Of a stretch of DNA of 11,038 nt, positions 1 through 7,841 are shown in pieces (positions within the stretch are counted from its first letter, which is position 1; each line of letters opens with the position of its first letter). Origin of the DNA: JBDSLU01 sp039916225 (lineage in GTDB: Bacteria; Acidobacteriota; Vicinamibacteria; Vicinamibacterales; Vicinamibacteraceae); contig JBDSLU010000088.1 in the NCBI GenBank assembly GCA_039916225.1, forward strand, positions 1 through 11,038, given 5' to 3'. The position numbers were made by a program, and so were the translations under genes. The notes beneath the pieces are model-generated. The model was not told the origin of the DNA and searched no databases. It saw only the letters and a list, made by a program, of their open reading frames with translations.

Positions 1-216
1 GAGTTCCTGGAACGGGACGCCGAGCTGGGCACGCGTCTGGCCGCGGCCTATCCCGACACCATGGGACAGGTCGCCTACGCCACGCGCCACGAGTTTGCCG
101 AGCAGCGGGACGACTTCATGCTGCGGCGAAGCTATCTGGGGTTCCAGCCGGACCGGGGCCGAGCCGCCATCGAGGCGATCGACGCCGAGATGTCAGCGAG
201 CCTGTCTCAGGCGTAA
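1..216 (+). CDS. glpD: Glycerol-3-phosphate dehydrogenase, C-terminal fragment (5' end outside window)
   Basis: An open frame runs from the first base to a TAA at 214-216, giving 71 residues of the C-terminus of a larger protein. The stretch with VAYATRHEFA followed by DDFMLRRSYL resembles the helical C-terminal domain of aerobic FAD-dependent glycerol-3-phosphate dehydrogenases, which carry a V-Y-A-x-R-H-E-x-A...DD-x-x-x-R-R-T/S signature. The enzyme oxidises sn-glycerol 3-phosphate to dihydroxyacetone phosphate at the membrane and passes electrons to quinone. The FAD-binding and catalytic parts lie outside the window, so the assignment rests on this tail alone. The gene converges on the carbonic anhydrase-like gene, and the two coding ends overlap by 10 bp with no room for a terminator between them. 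Confidence 0.75.
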   Translation, partial: EFLERDAELGTRLAAAYPDTMGQVAYATRHEFAEQRDDFMLRRSYLGFQPDRGRAAIEAIDAEMSASLSQA

Positions 217-710
217 TCGAGACGATTCGCGACGTAGTTTGCGGCATAGCCGCGGATCATGGCGGCTTCATCGTCGGCCAGCTGTCGCCGGACCTTGGCC
301 GGGCTGCCCATCACCAGCGACCGCGGCGGCACCTGGAAGCCCTCTGGCAACAGGCTTCCGGCCGCGACGATCGACTCCGCTCCGACGCGCACACCGTTCA
401 GGAGAATCGCGCCCATCCCGATCAGGCAGCGGTCCTCGACGGTGCAGCCGTGGATGATCGCGCCGTGGCCGATGGTCACCTCGTCGCCGATGGTCGTCGG
501 ATGGGTGCCTGTCTGGACATGGACGATGGTGCCATCCTGGATATTGGTCCTGGCGCCGATGCGAATCCGGTGCACGTCGCCGCGGATGACGGCGGTCATC
601 CAGACCGAACTCTCCGGGCCGATGTGGACGTCGCCAATGACCTGGGCGCTCTCGTCGACGTAGGCGGTCGAATCGACGGTCGGCAGGAGTCCGCGAAATG
701 GGCGCAACAT
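207..710 (-). CDS. Gamma-class carbonic anhydrase-like hexapeptide-repeat protein (YrdA/PaaY-like)
   Basis: This 167-residue protein has the length and sequence of the small gamma-carbonic-anhydrase-like family. It is a left-handed beta helix built from hexapeptide repeats, with IGDVHIG, VIRGDVHRIRIG, TNIQDGTIVHV, TIGHGAIIHGC and LIGMGAILLNG as successive turns (roughly residues 24-106), followed by a C-terminal helix. The three zinc-ligand histidines of the family can be picked out as H64, H82 and H87, the last two five residues apart as in archaeal Cam. Members bind zinc or iron; some hydrate CO2, while many have no measured activity or act on CoA thioesters, so the reaction is uncertain. 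Family N-termini begin shortly before the first repeat, which supports the ATG at 708-710. No good Shine-Dalgarno precedes it, but a GATAAT sits only 8 nt upstream. The gene is divergent from pheA and convergent with glpD. Confidence 0.88.
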   Translation of the reverse strand: MLRPFRGLLPTVDSTAYVDESAQVIGDVHIGPESSVWMTAVIRGDVHRIRIGARTNIQDGTIVHVQTGTHPTTIGDEVTIGHGAIIHGCTVEDRCLIGMGAILLNGVRVGAESIVAAGSLLPEGFQVPPRSLVMGSPAKVRRQLADDEAAMIRGYAANYVANRLDYA

Positions 711-718
711 GGACCCCG

Positions 719-724
719 ATTATC
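719..724 (-). promoter_or_regulatory. Candidate -10 element for the carbonic anhydrase-like gene
   Basis: On the minus strand GATAAT (5 of 6 matches to TATAAT) ends 8 nt before the ATG at 710. Transcription would then start within one or two bases of the start codon, giving an almost leaderless mRNA. I find no convincing -35 hexamer at 16-18 bp, and the bases just before the ATG make only a poor ribosome binding site. This is inferred from pattern and position alone. Confidence 0.3.
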
Positions 725-777
725 CCCGCGCGTCGTTGCCACGAGCCAGCCGGGCACCCGCATTTTTCAGAGCAGTG

Positions 778-817
778 CCGGCGGTTGTACCGAACTCAGC
801 CGCAGGCCCCGGCGGTT
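778..817 (+). repeat. Direct repeat CCGGCGGTT, two copies 31 bp apart
   Basis: The 9-mer CCGGCGGTT occurs at 778-786 and again at 809-817, in the divergent region between the carbonic anhydrase-like gene and pheA. The 31-bp spacing is close to three helical turns, so both copies would face the same side of the DNA, as a regulator's half-sites might. In sequence this GC-rich a chance repeat is quite possible. No regulator is identified. Confidence 0.3.
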
Positions 818-840
818 ATGTAAAGGTCACGATTATAAAT

Positions 841-870
841 TGGACTACTAGATCAGCCCTGGTCCATAAT
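841..870 (+). promoter_or_regulatory. Candidate promoter of the pheA-ilvDBNC operon
   Basis: TGGACT at 841-846 (4 of 6 matches to TTGACA) is followed after 18 bp by CATAAT at 865-870 (5 of 6 matches to TATAAT). The -10 ends only 5 bp before the pheA ATG at 876, so the expected start point lies at the initiation codon itself. No purine-rich Shine-Dalgarno is present in 847-875, which fits a leaderless transcript. A second AT-rich hexamer, TATAAA at 834-839, would leave a leader of about 30 nt but has no -35 partner. The inverted pair TGGAC (841-845) and GTCCA (862-866) overlaps both hexamers and could be an operator, though this is speculative. Confidence 0.42.
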
Positions 871-875
871 CTCGC

Positions 876-1766
876 ATGCTGATCGCCTATCAGGGCGAAA
901 CGGGCGCGTATAGCGAGGCCGCAGGGGCGAAATTCGACCCGTCCGCGACCTTCCTGCCCTGCCCGGCCTTCGAGGACGTGTTCGCCGCGGTCGAGACCGG
1001 CCGGGCGACCGGCGGCGTCCTCCCGATCGAGAACTCGATCGGCGGCACCATCCACCGCAACTACGACCTCCTGGTGCAGAACGCGCTGCCCATCGTCGGC
1101 GAAGTCGAGCTGCCGGTCCGGCACCTGCTGCTGGCTCTGCCCGGGACCCGGTTCGAGGACCTGAAGCAGATCTATTCGCACCCGCAGGCGCTGGCCCAGT
1201 GCGACCGTTTCCTCCGCTCGCTCACGGGCGTCGAGATCGTCGCCTCGTACGACACGGCGGGCAGCGCCAAGATGATCCGCGAGCAACAGATGGCCGGCGT
1301 CGGGGCCATCGCCTCCGAGCGAGCGGCCGCCGTCTTCGGCCTCGAGACGCTCCGCTCCGACATCCTCGACTACGCCGACAACACGACCCGCTTCATCATC
1401 GTCACCCGCGCGGCGGACGCCGCCGAGGTCATCGGCGATCGCGCGGTCAACAAGACGACGATCGTCTTCACGCTGCCCAACACCCCCGGCGCCCTGTTCA
1501 AGGGCCTCAGCGTGTTCGCGCTGCGCGACATCGACATCACCAAGATCGAATCGCGGCCGACCGGCCGCCCCTGGGAATACCTGTTCCACCTGGACCTCGC
1601 CGTCGGGCAGCACGATCTCCGCTGCGGCCGCGCCCTTTCGCATCTCGCGGAGTTCGCGCCGTCGCTGAAAGTGCTCGGCTCCTACCCCGGCGTGGACCGT
1701 TCCGCGGGCGCCGCCGTCGCCCAGCCGGGCTGCCAAGACGCGCGTGTGGCCGGAGGCCTTTCGTGA
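876..1766 (+). CDS. pheA: Prephenate dehydratase with C-terminal ACT domain
   Basis: This 296-residue cytoplasmic enzyme decarboxylates and dehydrates prephenate to phenylpyruvate, the committed step of phenylalanine synthesis. The N-terminus, IAYQGETGAYSEAA, is the classic family start and fixes the ATG at 876. The dehydratase domain spans about residues 2-176, with PIENSIGGTI at 50-59 and the catalytic T171-R172-F173 in DNTTRF. The ACT regulatory domain covers about 193-270, with GALFK (205-209) and ESRP (225-228), the motifs that form the phenylalanine allosteric site, so feedback inhibition by L-Phe is expected. There is no fused chorismate mutase, unlike the E. coli P-protein. A tail of about 25 residues beyond the ACT domain runs into the next gene, whose GTG start overlaps the TGA stop by 4 bp, which implies translational coupling. 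pheA is the first gene of an operon with ilvDBNC, an uncommon arrangement. Confidence 0.95.
   Translation: MLIAYQGETGAYSEAAGAKFDPSATFLPCPAFEDVFAAVETGRATGGVLPIENSIGGTIHRNYDLLVQNALPIVGEVELPVRHLLLALPGTRFEDLKQIYSHPQALAQCDRFLRSLTGVEIVASYDTAGSAKMIREQQMAGVGAIASERAAAVFGLETLRSDILDYADNTTRFIIVTRAADAAEVIGDRAVNKTTIVFTLPNTPGALFKGLSVFALRDIDITKIESRPTGRPWEYLFHLDLAVGQHDLRCGRALSHLAEFAPSLKVLGSYPGVDRSAGAAVAQPGCQDARVAGGLS
1752..1756 (+). promoter_or_regulatory. Ribosome binding site fixing the ilvD GTG start
   Basis: GGAGG at 1752-1756 lies 6 nt upstream of the GTG at 1763, inside the end of pheA. It decides the ilvD start. The frame stays open far upstream, but only as a shadow of pheA, and the homology to dihydroxy-acid dehydratases begins just after this GTG. 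Confidence 0.75.
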
Positions 1767-3436
1767 CCCTGGACCCGAAGCACAAGAGCAACGCCCTGAC
1801 CGAAGGCCCCAGCCGCGCACCCGCCCGCGCGATGCTGAAGGCCGTCGGCTTCTCGGACGCCGACCTGCACAAGCCGCTGGTCGGCATCGCCAACACGTGG
1901 ACCGAGATCGGCCCGTGCAACTTCCACCTGCGCCGCCTGGCGGCCAAGGTCAAGGAAGGCGTGCGCGAGGCCGGCGGCACCCCGATGGAGTTCAACACCG
2001 TCGCGGTGTCGGACGGCATCACGATGGGCGCCGAGGGCATGCGCACCTCGCTGATCAGCCGCGAAGTCATCGCCGACTCGATCGAGCTGGTCGTCCGCGG
2101 TCATCACCTCGACGCCGTGGTGATGCTCTGCGGCTGCGACAAGACGATCCCGGGCACGCTGATGGCCCTGGCCCGCATCAACGTGCCGGGCGTCGTCCTC
2201 TACGGCGGGTCGATCGCCCCGGGCACGTTCGAAGGCCGTGACGTCACGATCATGGACGTCTTCGAAGGCGTCGGCGCGCACGCCGCCGGGCGCATGACCG
2301 CCCTCCAGCTGCGCACCCTCGAGGACCAGGCCTGCCCCGGCGCCGGTGCCTGCGGCGGCCAGTTCACCGCCAACACGATGGCGATGGCCTGCGAGTTCCT
2401 CGGCGTGGCCCCGTTCGGCAGCGCCAGCGTGCCGGCGGTGCTCGACGTCAAGGACACCGTCGCCAAGAACTGCGGCACCCTGGTGATGGATCTGCTGAAG
2501 CGCGGCGTCAAGCCGCGCGACATCCTCACCCGCCAGTCGTTCGAGAACGCCATCGCCGGCGTCGTCGCCAGCGGCGGCTCGACCAACGCGGTGCTGCACC
2601 TGCTCGCGATCGCGCGCGAGGCCGGCATCGAGCTGGAGATCGACGATTTCAATCGCATCTCCGACAAGACGCCGCTGATCGTCGACTTGAAGCCAGGCGG
2701 CCAGTACGTCGCGACCGACCTCTACAAGGCCGGCGGCATCCCGCTCGTCGCCAAGCGCCTCGTCGAAGCCGGCTTGTTCCACGGCGGCGCGGCAACCGTG
2801 ACGGGCAAGTCGATCGGCGAGGAAGCCGCCGCGGCCACGGAAACGCCCGGCCAGAAAGTCGTCCGCACCGCAGCCGACCCGATCAAGAAGACCGGCGGCC
2901 TGGTCATCCTCCACGGCAACCTCTCCCCCGAGGGCTGCGTCGTGAAGGTCGCCGGCTACGCGACCAAGAACCACACCGGGCCGGCGCGCGTGTTCGAGAG
3001 CGAGGAAGCCACCTTCGCCGCCGTTCAGCAGGGCCAGATCAATCCCGGTGACGTCATCGTCATCCGTTACGAGGGACCGAGCGGCGGCCCCGGGATGCGC
3101 GAGATGCTGGCCGTCACCGGCGCCATCCAGGGCGCGGGCCTCGGCGAATCGGTGGCCCTGCTCACCGACGGTCGCTTCTCCGGCGCGACGCGCGGCCTGA
3201 TGGCCGGGCATGTGGCCCCGGAGGCCCAACGCGGCGGTCCGATCGCCGCCGTGCACGAGGGCGACCAGATCACCTTCGACTTCGACACGCGCGAACTGCG
3301 GCTCGAGGTCGGCGCCGCCGAAATCAAGGCGCGCCTTTCGACCTGGACCGCGCCGAAGCCGCGCTATGAAACCGGCGTGCTCGCCAAGTACGCCAAGCTC
3401 GTCTCGTCGGCCGCCACCGGCGCGATCACGGGTTAA
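1763..3436 (+). CDS. ilvD: Dihydroxy-acid dehydratase
   Basis: This 557-residue Fe-S dehydratase converts 2,3-dihydroxyisovalerate and 2,3-dihydroxy-3-methylvalerate to the 2-keto acids that precede valine, leucine and isoleucine. Visible signatures are GPCNFHL (cluster cysteine C52), CGCDKTIPG (C125, with an extra C123), GACGGQFTANTM (C197), SGGSTNAVLHL (270-280) and GRFSGATRG, which holds the probable catalytic serine S473. The length and the three-cysteine pattern resemble the [2Fe-2S] dehydratases of plants and mycobacteria. The cluster type is inferred, not seen. The start is the GTG at 1763, with GGAGG 6 nt upstream. It overlaps the pheA stop as GTGA, so translation is probably coupled to pheA. 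ilvB begins 18 bp downstream with no terminator between. Confidence 0.96.
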   Translation: MTLDPKHKSNALTEGPSRAPARAMLKAVGFSDADLHKPLVGIANTWTEIGPCNFHLRRLAAKVKEGVREAGGTPMEFNTVAVSDGITMGAEGMRTSLISREVIADSIELVVRGHHLDAVVMLCGCDKTIPGTLMALARINVPGVVLYGGSIAPGTFEGRDVTIMDVFEGVGAHAAGRMTALQLRTLEDQACPGAGACGGQFTANTMAMACEFLGVAPFGSASVPAVLDVKDTVAKNCGTLVMDLLKRGVKPRDILTRQSFENAIAGVVASGGSTNAVLHLLAIAREAGIELEIDDFNRISDKTPLIVDLKPGGQYVATDLYKAGGIPLVAKRLVEAGLFHGGAATVTGKSIGEEAAAATETPGQKVVRTAADPIKKTGGLVILHGNLSPEGCVVKVAGYATKNHTGPARVFESEEATFAAVQQGQINPGDVIVIRYEGPSGGPGMREMLAVTGAIQGAGLGESVALLTDGRFSGATRGLMAGHVAPEAQRGGPIAAVHEGDQITFDFDTRELRLEVGAAEIKARLSTWTAPKPRYETGVLAKYAKLVSSAATGAITG

Positions 3437-3454
3437 GACACGAGGACCACAGCT

Positions 3455-5202
<1,748 letters not shown>

Positions 5203-5206
<4 letters not shown>

Positions 5207-5757
5207 ACCTCCATACCTTCGTGGTCCACGTCGAGAACAAGCCGGGCGTGCTGACGCGCGTCTCGTCGCTGATTCGCCGCCGTGGCTTCAACATCGAATC
5301 GCTGACCGTCGGCCACGCCGAGACCGAGGGCGAGTCGCGCATGACCATCGTCGTCTCGACCGACGACTTCGGGGCGCGCCGCGTCGAATCGAACCTCTAC
5401 AAGCTGATCGACGTGCTGCGCGTCGACAACGTCACGAACCGGCCGTCGGTGACGCGCGACCTGGCCCTGATCAAGGTCACGGCGACGCGTGAGACGCGGG
5501 TCGAGATCATGCAGCTTGCCGAGGCCTACCGGGCGCGCATCGTCGACGTCGCGCCGGGCTCGCTGATCGTCGAGGTCACCGGCGCCGAGGAAAAGGTGGA
5601 CAGCATGGTCGAAGTGCTGCAGCCCTATGGCGTCCTGGAGCTGGCGCGGACCGGCCGTGTCACGATGGCCCGCGGCGCCATCCAGGAGCCCGAGATGACG
5701 AGAGACTTCGAAGATGTCGAGACCACGGAAGACGCCGCGGTTTCCTACTCAGTGTAA
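5203..5757 (+). CDS. ilvN: Acetolactate synthase, small regulatory subunit
   Basis: This 184-residue protein pairs with IlvB, activates it and confers feedback inhibition by branched-chain amino acids, usually valine. The N-terminal ACT domain (about residues 3-78) shows VENKPGVLTRVSSL and GFNIESLTVG, the ligand-site region of IlvN/IlvH proteins. The C-terminal ALS_ss_C domain (about 85-160) shows LIKV, RARIVDV and LEL.RTGR. The length is normal for the long form of the subunit. The frame is open well upstream, but that part is a shadow of ilvB. The true start is the ATG at 5203, which overlaps the ilvB stop and has GGGAG at 5191-5195. The acidic C-terminal end (about 164-184) is poorly conserved. 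Confidence 0.96.
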
Positions 5758-5778
5758 GGACGCAGGACAACAAGAGAC

Positions 5779-6825
5779 ATGGCAGCTCACATCTACTACG
5801 ACAAGGACGCCGACCTCGCGCTCATCCGGGGCAAGAAGGTCGCGATCATCGGCTACGGCTCGCAAGGCCACGCGCACGCCCTCAGCCTCAAGGACAGCGG
5901 CGTCACGGTGAAGGTCGGCGTCCGCGCCGGCAGCCCGGCCAAGGCCAAGGTCGAGGCCGCCGGCCTCACTGCGGTGTCGGTCGCCGAAGCCGCCCAGTGG
6001 GCCGACGTGATCATGCTCCTGGCGCCCGATACGGCCCAGGCGTCGATCTTCAAGAACGACATCGAGCCGCACCTCGGCCCCGGCAAGACGCTGATGTTCG
6101 CGCACGGCTTCAACATCCGCTTCGGCACCATCCAGCCGCCCGCCAACGTGGACGTCTCGATGATCGCGCCGAAGGCGCCGGGCCACCGCGTCCGCGAAGT
6201 GTTCGAGGAGGGCGGCGGCGTGCCGGCCCTGGTCGCCATCCACCAGGACGCCAGCGGCAACGCCAAGGCGCTGGCCCTGTCCTACGGCAAGGCGATCGGC
6301 GTGACCCGCGCCGGCGTGCTCGAGACGACGTTCACGGAAGAGACCGAGACCGATCTGTTCGGTGAGCAGGCGGTCCTCTGCGGCGGCGCCGCCGAGCTCG
6401 TCAAGGCGGGCTTCGAGACGCTCGTCGAGGCCGGCTACCAGCCCGAGATCGCCTACTTCGAGTGCCTCCACGAGCTGAAGCTCATCGTCGACCTGATGTA
6501 TCGCGGCGGCCTCAACTACATGCGCTACTCGGTCAGCGACACTGCCGAGCACGGTGACTACATCGCCGGCGTCCGGGTGGTGAACCAGGAGACGCGCAAG
6601 GAGATGAAGAAGCTCCTTGCCGAGATCCAGGACGGCAGCTTCGCCAAGAAGTGGATCCAGGAGAACGTCGACGGACGTCCGACGTTCAACGCCCGCCGCA
6701 AGGCGGAGCAGAGCCAGTTGCTCGAGGACGTCGGCGCCAAGCTCCGCGCGATGATGCCCTTCCTCAACCCGGTGACCCACAAGCCGGAAGACCTGGTCGC
6801 TCCGGCCCCTGCGGCCACGAAGTAG
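5779..6825 (+). CDS. ilvC: Ketol-acid reductoisomerase, class I
   Basis: This 348-residue enzyme isomerises and reduces acetohydroxy acids to dihydroxy acids, the step between IlvBN and IlvD. The N-terminal Rossmann domain (to about residue 185) has GYGSQGHAHALSL as its dinucleotide loop. The C-terminal knotted domain has the metal and substrate residues in ETETDLFGEQAVLCGG, ECLHELKLIVDLMY and YSVSDTAE. The length matches class I, the short form. In the beta2-alphaB cofactor loop the residues are R49-A-G-S52-P-A54. R49 and S52 suit NADPH, whereas the final position, often Ser or Thr in NADPH enzymes, is Ala. The ATG follows ilvN by 21 bp. The nearest Shine-Dalgarno-like AGGA (5764-5767) is 11 nt away, which is weak. 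The extreme C-terminus (APAPAATK) is a low-complexity tail. A strong hairpin follows the stop. Confidence 0.97.
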   Translation: MAAHIYYDKDADLALIRGKKVAIIGYGSQGHAHALSLKDSGVTVKVGVRAGSPAKAKVEAAGLTAVSVAEAAQWADVIMLLAPDTAQASIFKNDIEPHLGPGKTLMFAHGFNIRFGTIQPPANVDVSMIAPKAPGHRVREVFEEGGGVPALVAIHQDASGNAKALALSYGKAIGVTRAGVLETTFTEETETDLFGEQAVLCGGAAELVKAGFETLVEAGYQPEIAYFECLHELKLIVDLMYRGGLNYMRYSVSDTAEHGDYIAGVRVVNQETRKEMKKLLAEIQDGSFAKKWIQENVDGRPTFNARRKAEQSQLLEDVGAKLRAMMPFLNPVTHKPEDLVAPAPAATK

Positions 6826-6832
6826 CTTCCCT

Positions 6833-6864
6833 GCCGGGGGGCCTGCCGACGCAGGCCTCCTGGC
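6833..6864 (+). terminator. Strong hairpin after ilvC (probable 3' end of the operon)
   Basis: Left arm 6833-6846 (GCCGGGGGGCCTGC) pairs along its whole 14 bp with right arm 6851-6864 (GCAGGCCTCCTGGC). Two of the pairs are G-U, and the loop is the 4-nt CGAC. It begins 8 nt after the ilvC stop. No run of T follows, so this is not a textbook intrinsic terminator. In GC-rich genomes such hairpins can end transcription or protect the 3' end of the mRNA. Its position at the end of the operon supports either role. Confidence 0.6.
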
Positions 6865-6885
6865 CGTCCGCCGCGAGCGAAGAGG

Positions 6886-7587
6886 ATGCCCTCCTCGAGG
6901 ATCTCGTCCCATTTCGCCGAGCTCCTGGATTTCCTGCCCGACGCGCTCGCGTGGGTGAAGGACCGGCAGGGCCGCTATCTCTGGGTCAATCGAGCCTTCG
7001 TCGTTCAGTACTCGCTCGATCGCCAGCACGGGGCTGAGCCCGTGTCCGTCGAGAGCATCCTGGGCAAGACCGACTACGATCTCTCCCCGGCGTTCCTGGC
7101 CGATCAGTTCCGACACGACGACAAGCAGGTGCTGGCTGGTCACCGCATCGTCAATCGTCTCGAGCGACTGGAAGAGTCCAGGGGCGAGACGGCCTGGAAC
7201 ATCACCGACAAGATTCCGGTCGTCGATGCCAAGGGCGCCATCATCGGCACGGCCGGGATTACCCGACCCGCCGGGCCGGCCAGCAGCCTCGAGGCCACCA
7301 CGCCCGGCTTCGGGCCTGCACTGGCCCACATGCGCGCGCACTTCCATCGCGAGATCACCAGCCAGGACCTCGGACCTGCAGCGCGATCTCGGCACCAGCA
7401 TGGCGGTCGACCTGCTGTACCTCGGTTGGCACACCGATCACCTCGACCGCAGCTTCTTCAACAACACGCCGCAGCCCGGCGCCGGCAACATCGACGCGCG
7501 CCGGCCCAGCCAGCGCTATCGCAGCCGCCGCATCATCGCCAATGCTCTTGTCGCCGACTACGACGCCGTCAGCCTGATCCTGCGTAA
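6886..7587 (+). CDS. PAS-domain regulator that has lost its AraC-type HTH (3'-truncated, probably non-functional)
   Basis: The open frame encodes 233 residues, but only about the first 162 look native. Residues 10-128 form a PAS domain (FLPDALAWVKDRQGRYLWVN, ILGKTDYDLSP, WNITDKIPVVDAKG, IIGTAGITR) of the type found as a sensor ahead of AraC-family DNA-binding domains. Residues 143-162 (ALAHMRAHFHREITSQDL) match the first helices of an AraC HTH, which should continue for about 80-100 residues. Instead the sequence changes at about 7371 into TonB-dependent-receptor DNA read in the wrong frame, giving an Arg/His/Pro-rich nonsense tail up to 7587. The intact gene was probably a one-component transcription regulator. 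The ATG at 6886 is the only possible start after the ilvC stop, which lies in the same frame. AAGAGG directly abuts it, leaving no spacer. Expression and any role for the bare PAS domain are unknown. Confidence 0.65.
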   Translation: MPSSRISSHFAELLDFLPDALAWVKDRQGRYLWVNRAFVVQYSLDRQHGAEPVSVESILGKTDYDLSPAFLADQFRHDDKQVLAGHRIVNRLERLEESRGETAWNITDKIPVVDAKGAIIGTAGITRPAGPASSLEATTPGFGPALAHMRAHFHREITSQDLGPAARSRHQHGGRPAVPRLAHRSPRPQLLQQHAAARRRQHRRAPAQPALSQPPHHRQCSCRRLRRRQPDPA

Positions 7588-7829
7588 GAAGATGTCGCAC
7601 GGCGTCCAGGCCGACGTGCACTGCTGCCCGACGCGTTCACCTTCGGCAATGCGTCGCGCAACATCCTGCGCGGGCCGAAGATGATCAGCACCGACCTGTC
7701 GATGGCCAAGACGGTCGCGCTCGGGTCCGCCGTTCGCCTGCAGCTCCGGGCCGCACCGCCAACTTCGGCCGCATCACCTCCGCCGCGCCGATGCGGCAGA
7801 TTCAGTTGGGGGCCCGGCTGCTCGTCTGA
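7373..7829 (+). pseudogene. Relic of an Oar-like TonB-dependent receptor (C-terminal pieces in three frames)
   Basis: Three pieces of an outer-membrane TonB-dependent receptor lie in order. Piece A (7373 to about 7620) reads LQRDLGTSMAVDLLYLG, DRSFFNNTPQPGAG, RIIANALVADYDAVSLILRK and MSHGVQADVH. Piece B, shifted by -1 (7624 to about 7751), reads LPDAFTFGNASRNILRGP and STDLSMAKTVALGSAVRLQLR. Piece C, shifted again (about 7752-7829), reads NFGRITSAAPMRQIQLGARLLV and ends at TGA 7827-7829. These correspond to late beta-barrel strands of acidobacterial carboxypeptidase-regulatory/Oar-like receptors. The signal peptide, plug and most of the barrel are missing. A large segment is deleted between A and B, and a few codons (around where EAFNLFN usually occurs) between B and C. 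No frame reads through, so this is a dead gene. The family identification comes from recalled motif patterns, not a search. Confidence 0.75.
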
Positions 7830-7841
7830 GATCGGCGGCGG

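Noticed and set aside
834..839. TATAAA as the main -10 of the pheA promoter
   Set aside because: No acceptable -35 lies 16-18 bp upstream, and the leader it would produce has no Shine-Dalgarno. It is kept only as an alternative to CATAAT at 865-870.
711..875. A T-box, leader peptide or attenuator upstream of pheA-ilvDBNC
   Set aside because: No T-box-like sequence, no small ORF rich in Phe, Val, Ile or Leu codons, and no terminator hairpin is visible in these 165 bp. The only tiny frame is an ATG directly followed by TAA at 818-823.
1199..1762. A much longer N-terminus for dihydroxy-acid dehydratase
   Set aside because: The frame is open upstream only as a shadow of pheA. The family length, the GGAGG site and the homology all place the start at the GTG at 1763.
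816..1820. A 334-codon minus-strand open frame across pheA
   Set aside because: Antisense to pheA, no recognisable domain, and its upstream end lies inside ilvD.
5749..7434. A 561-codon minus-strand open frame across ilvC and the PAS gene
   Set aside because: Antisense shadow with low-complexity composition. The plus strand carries clear IlvC and PAS motifs.
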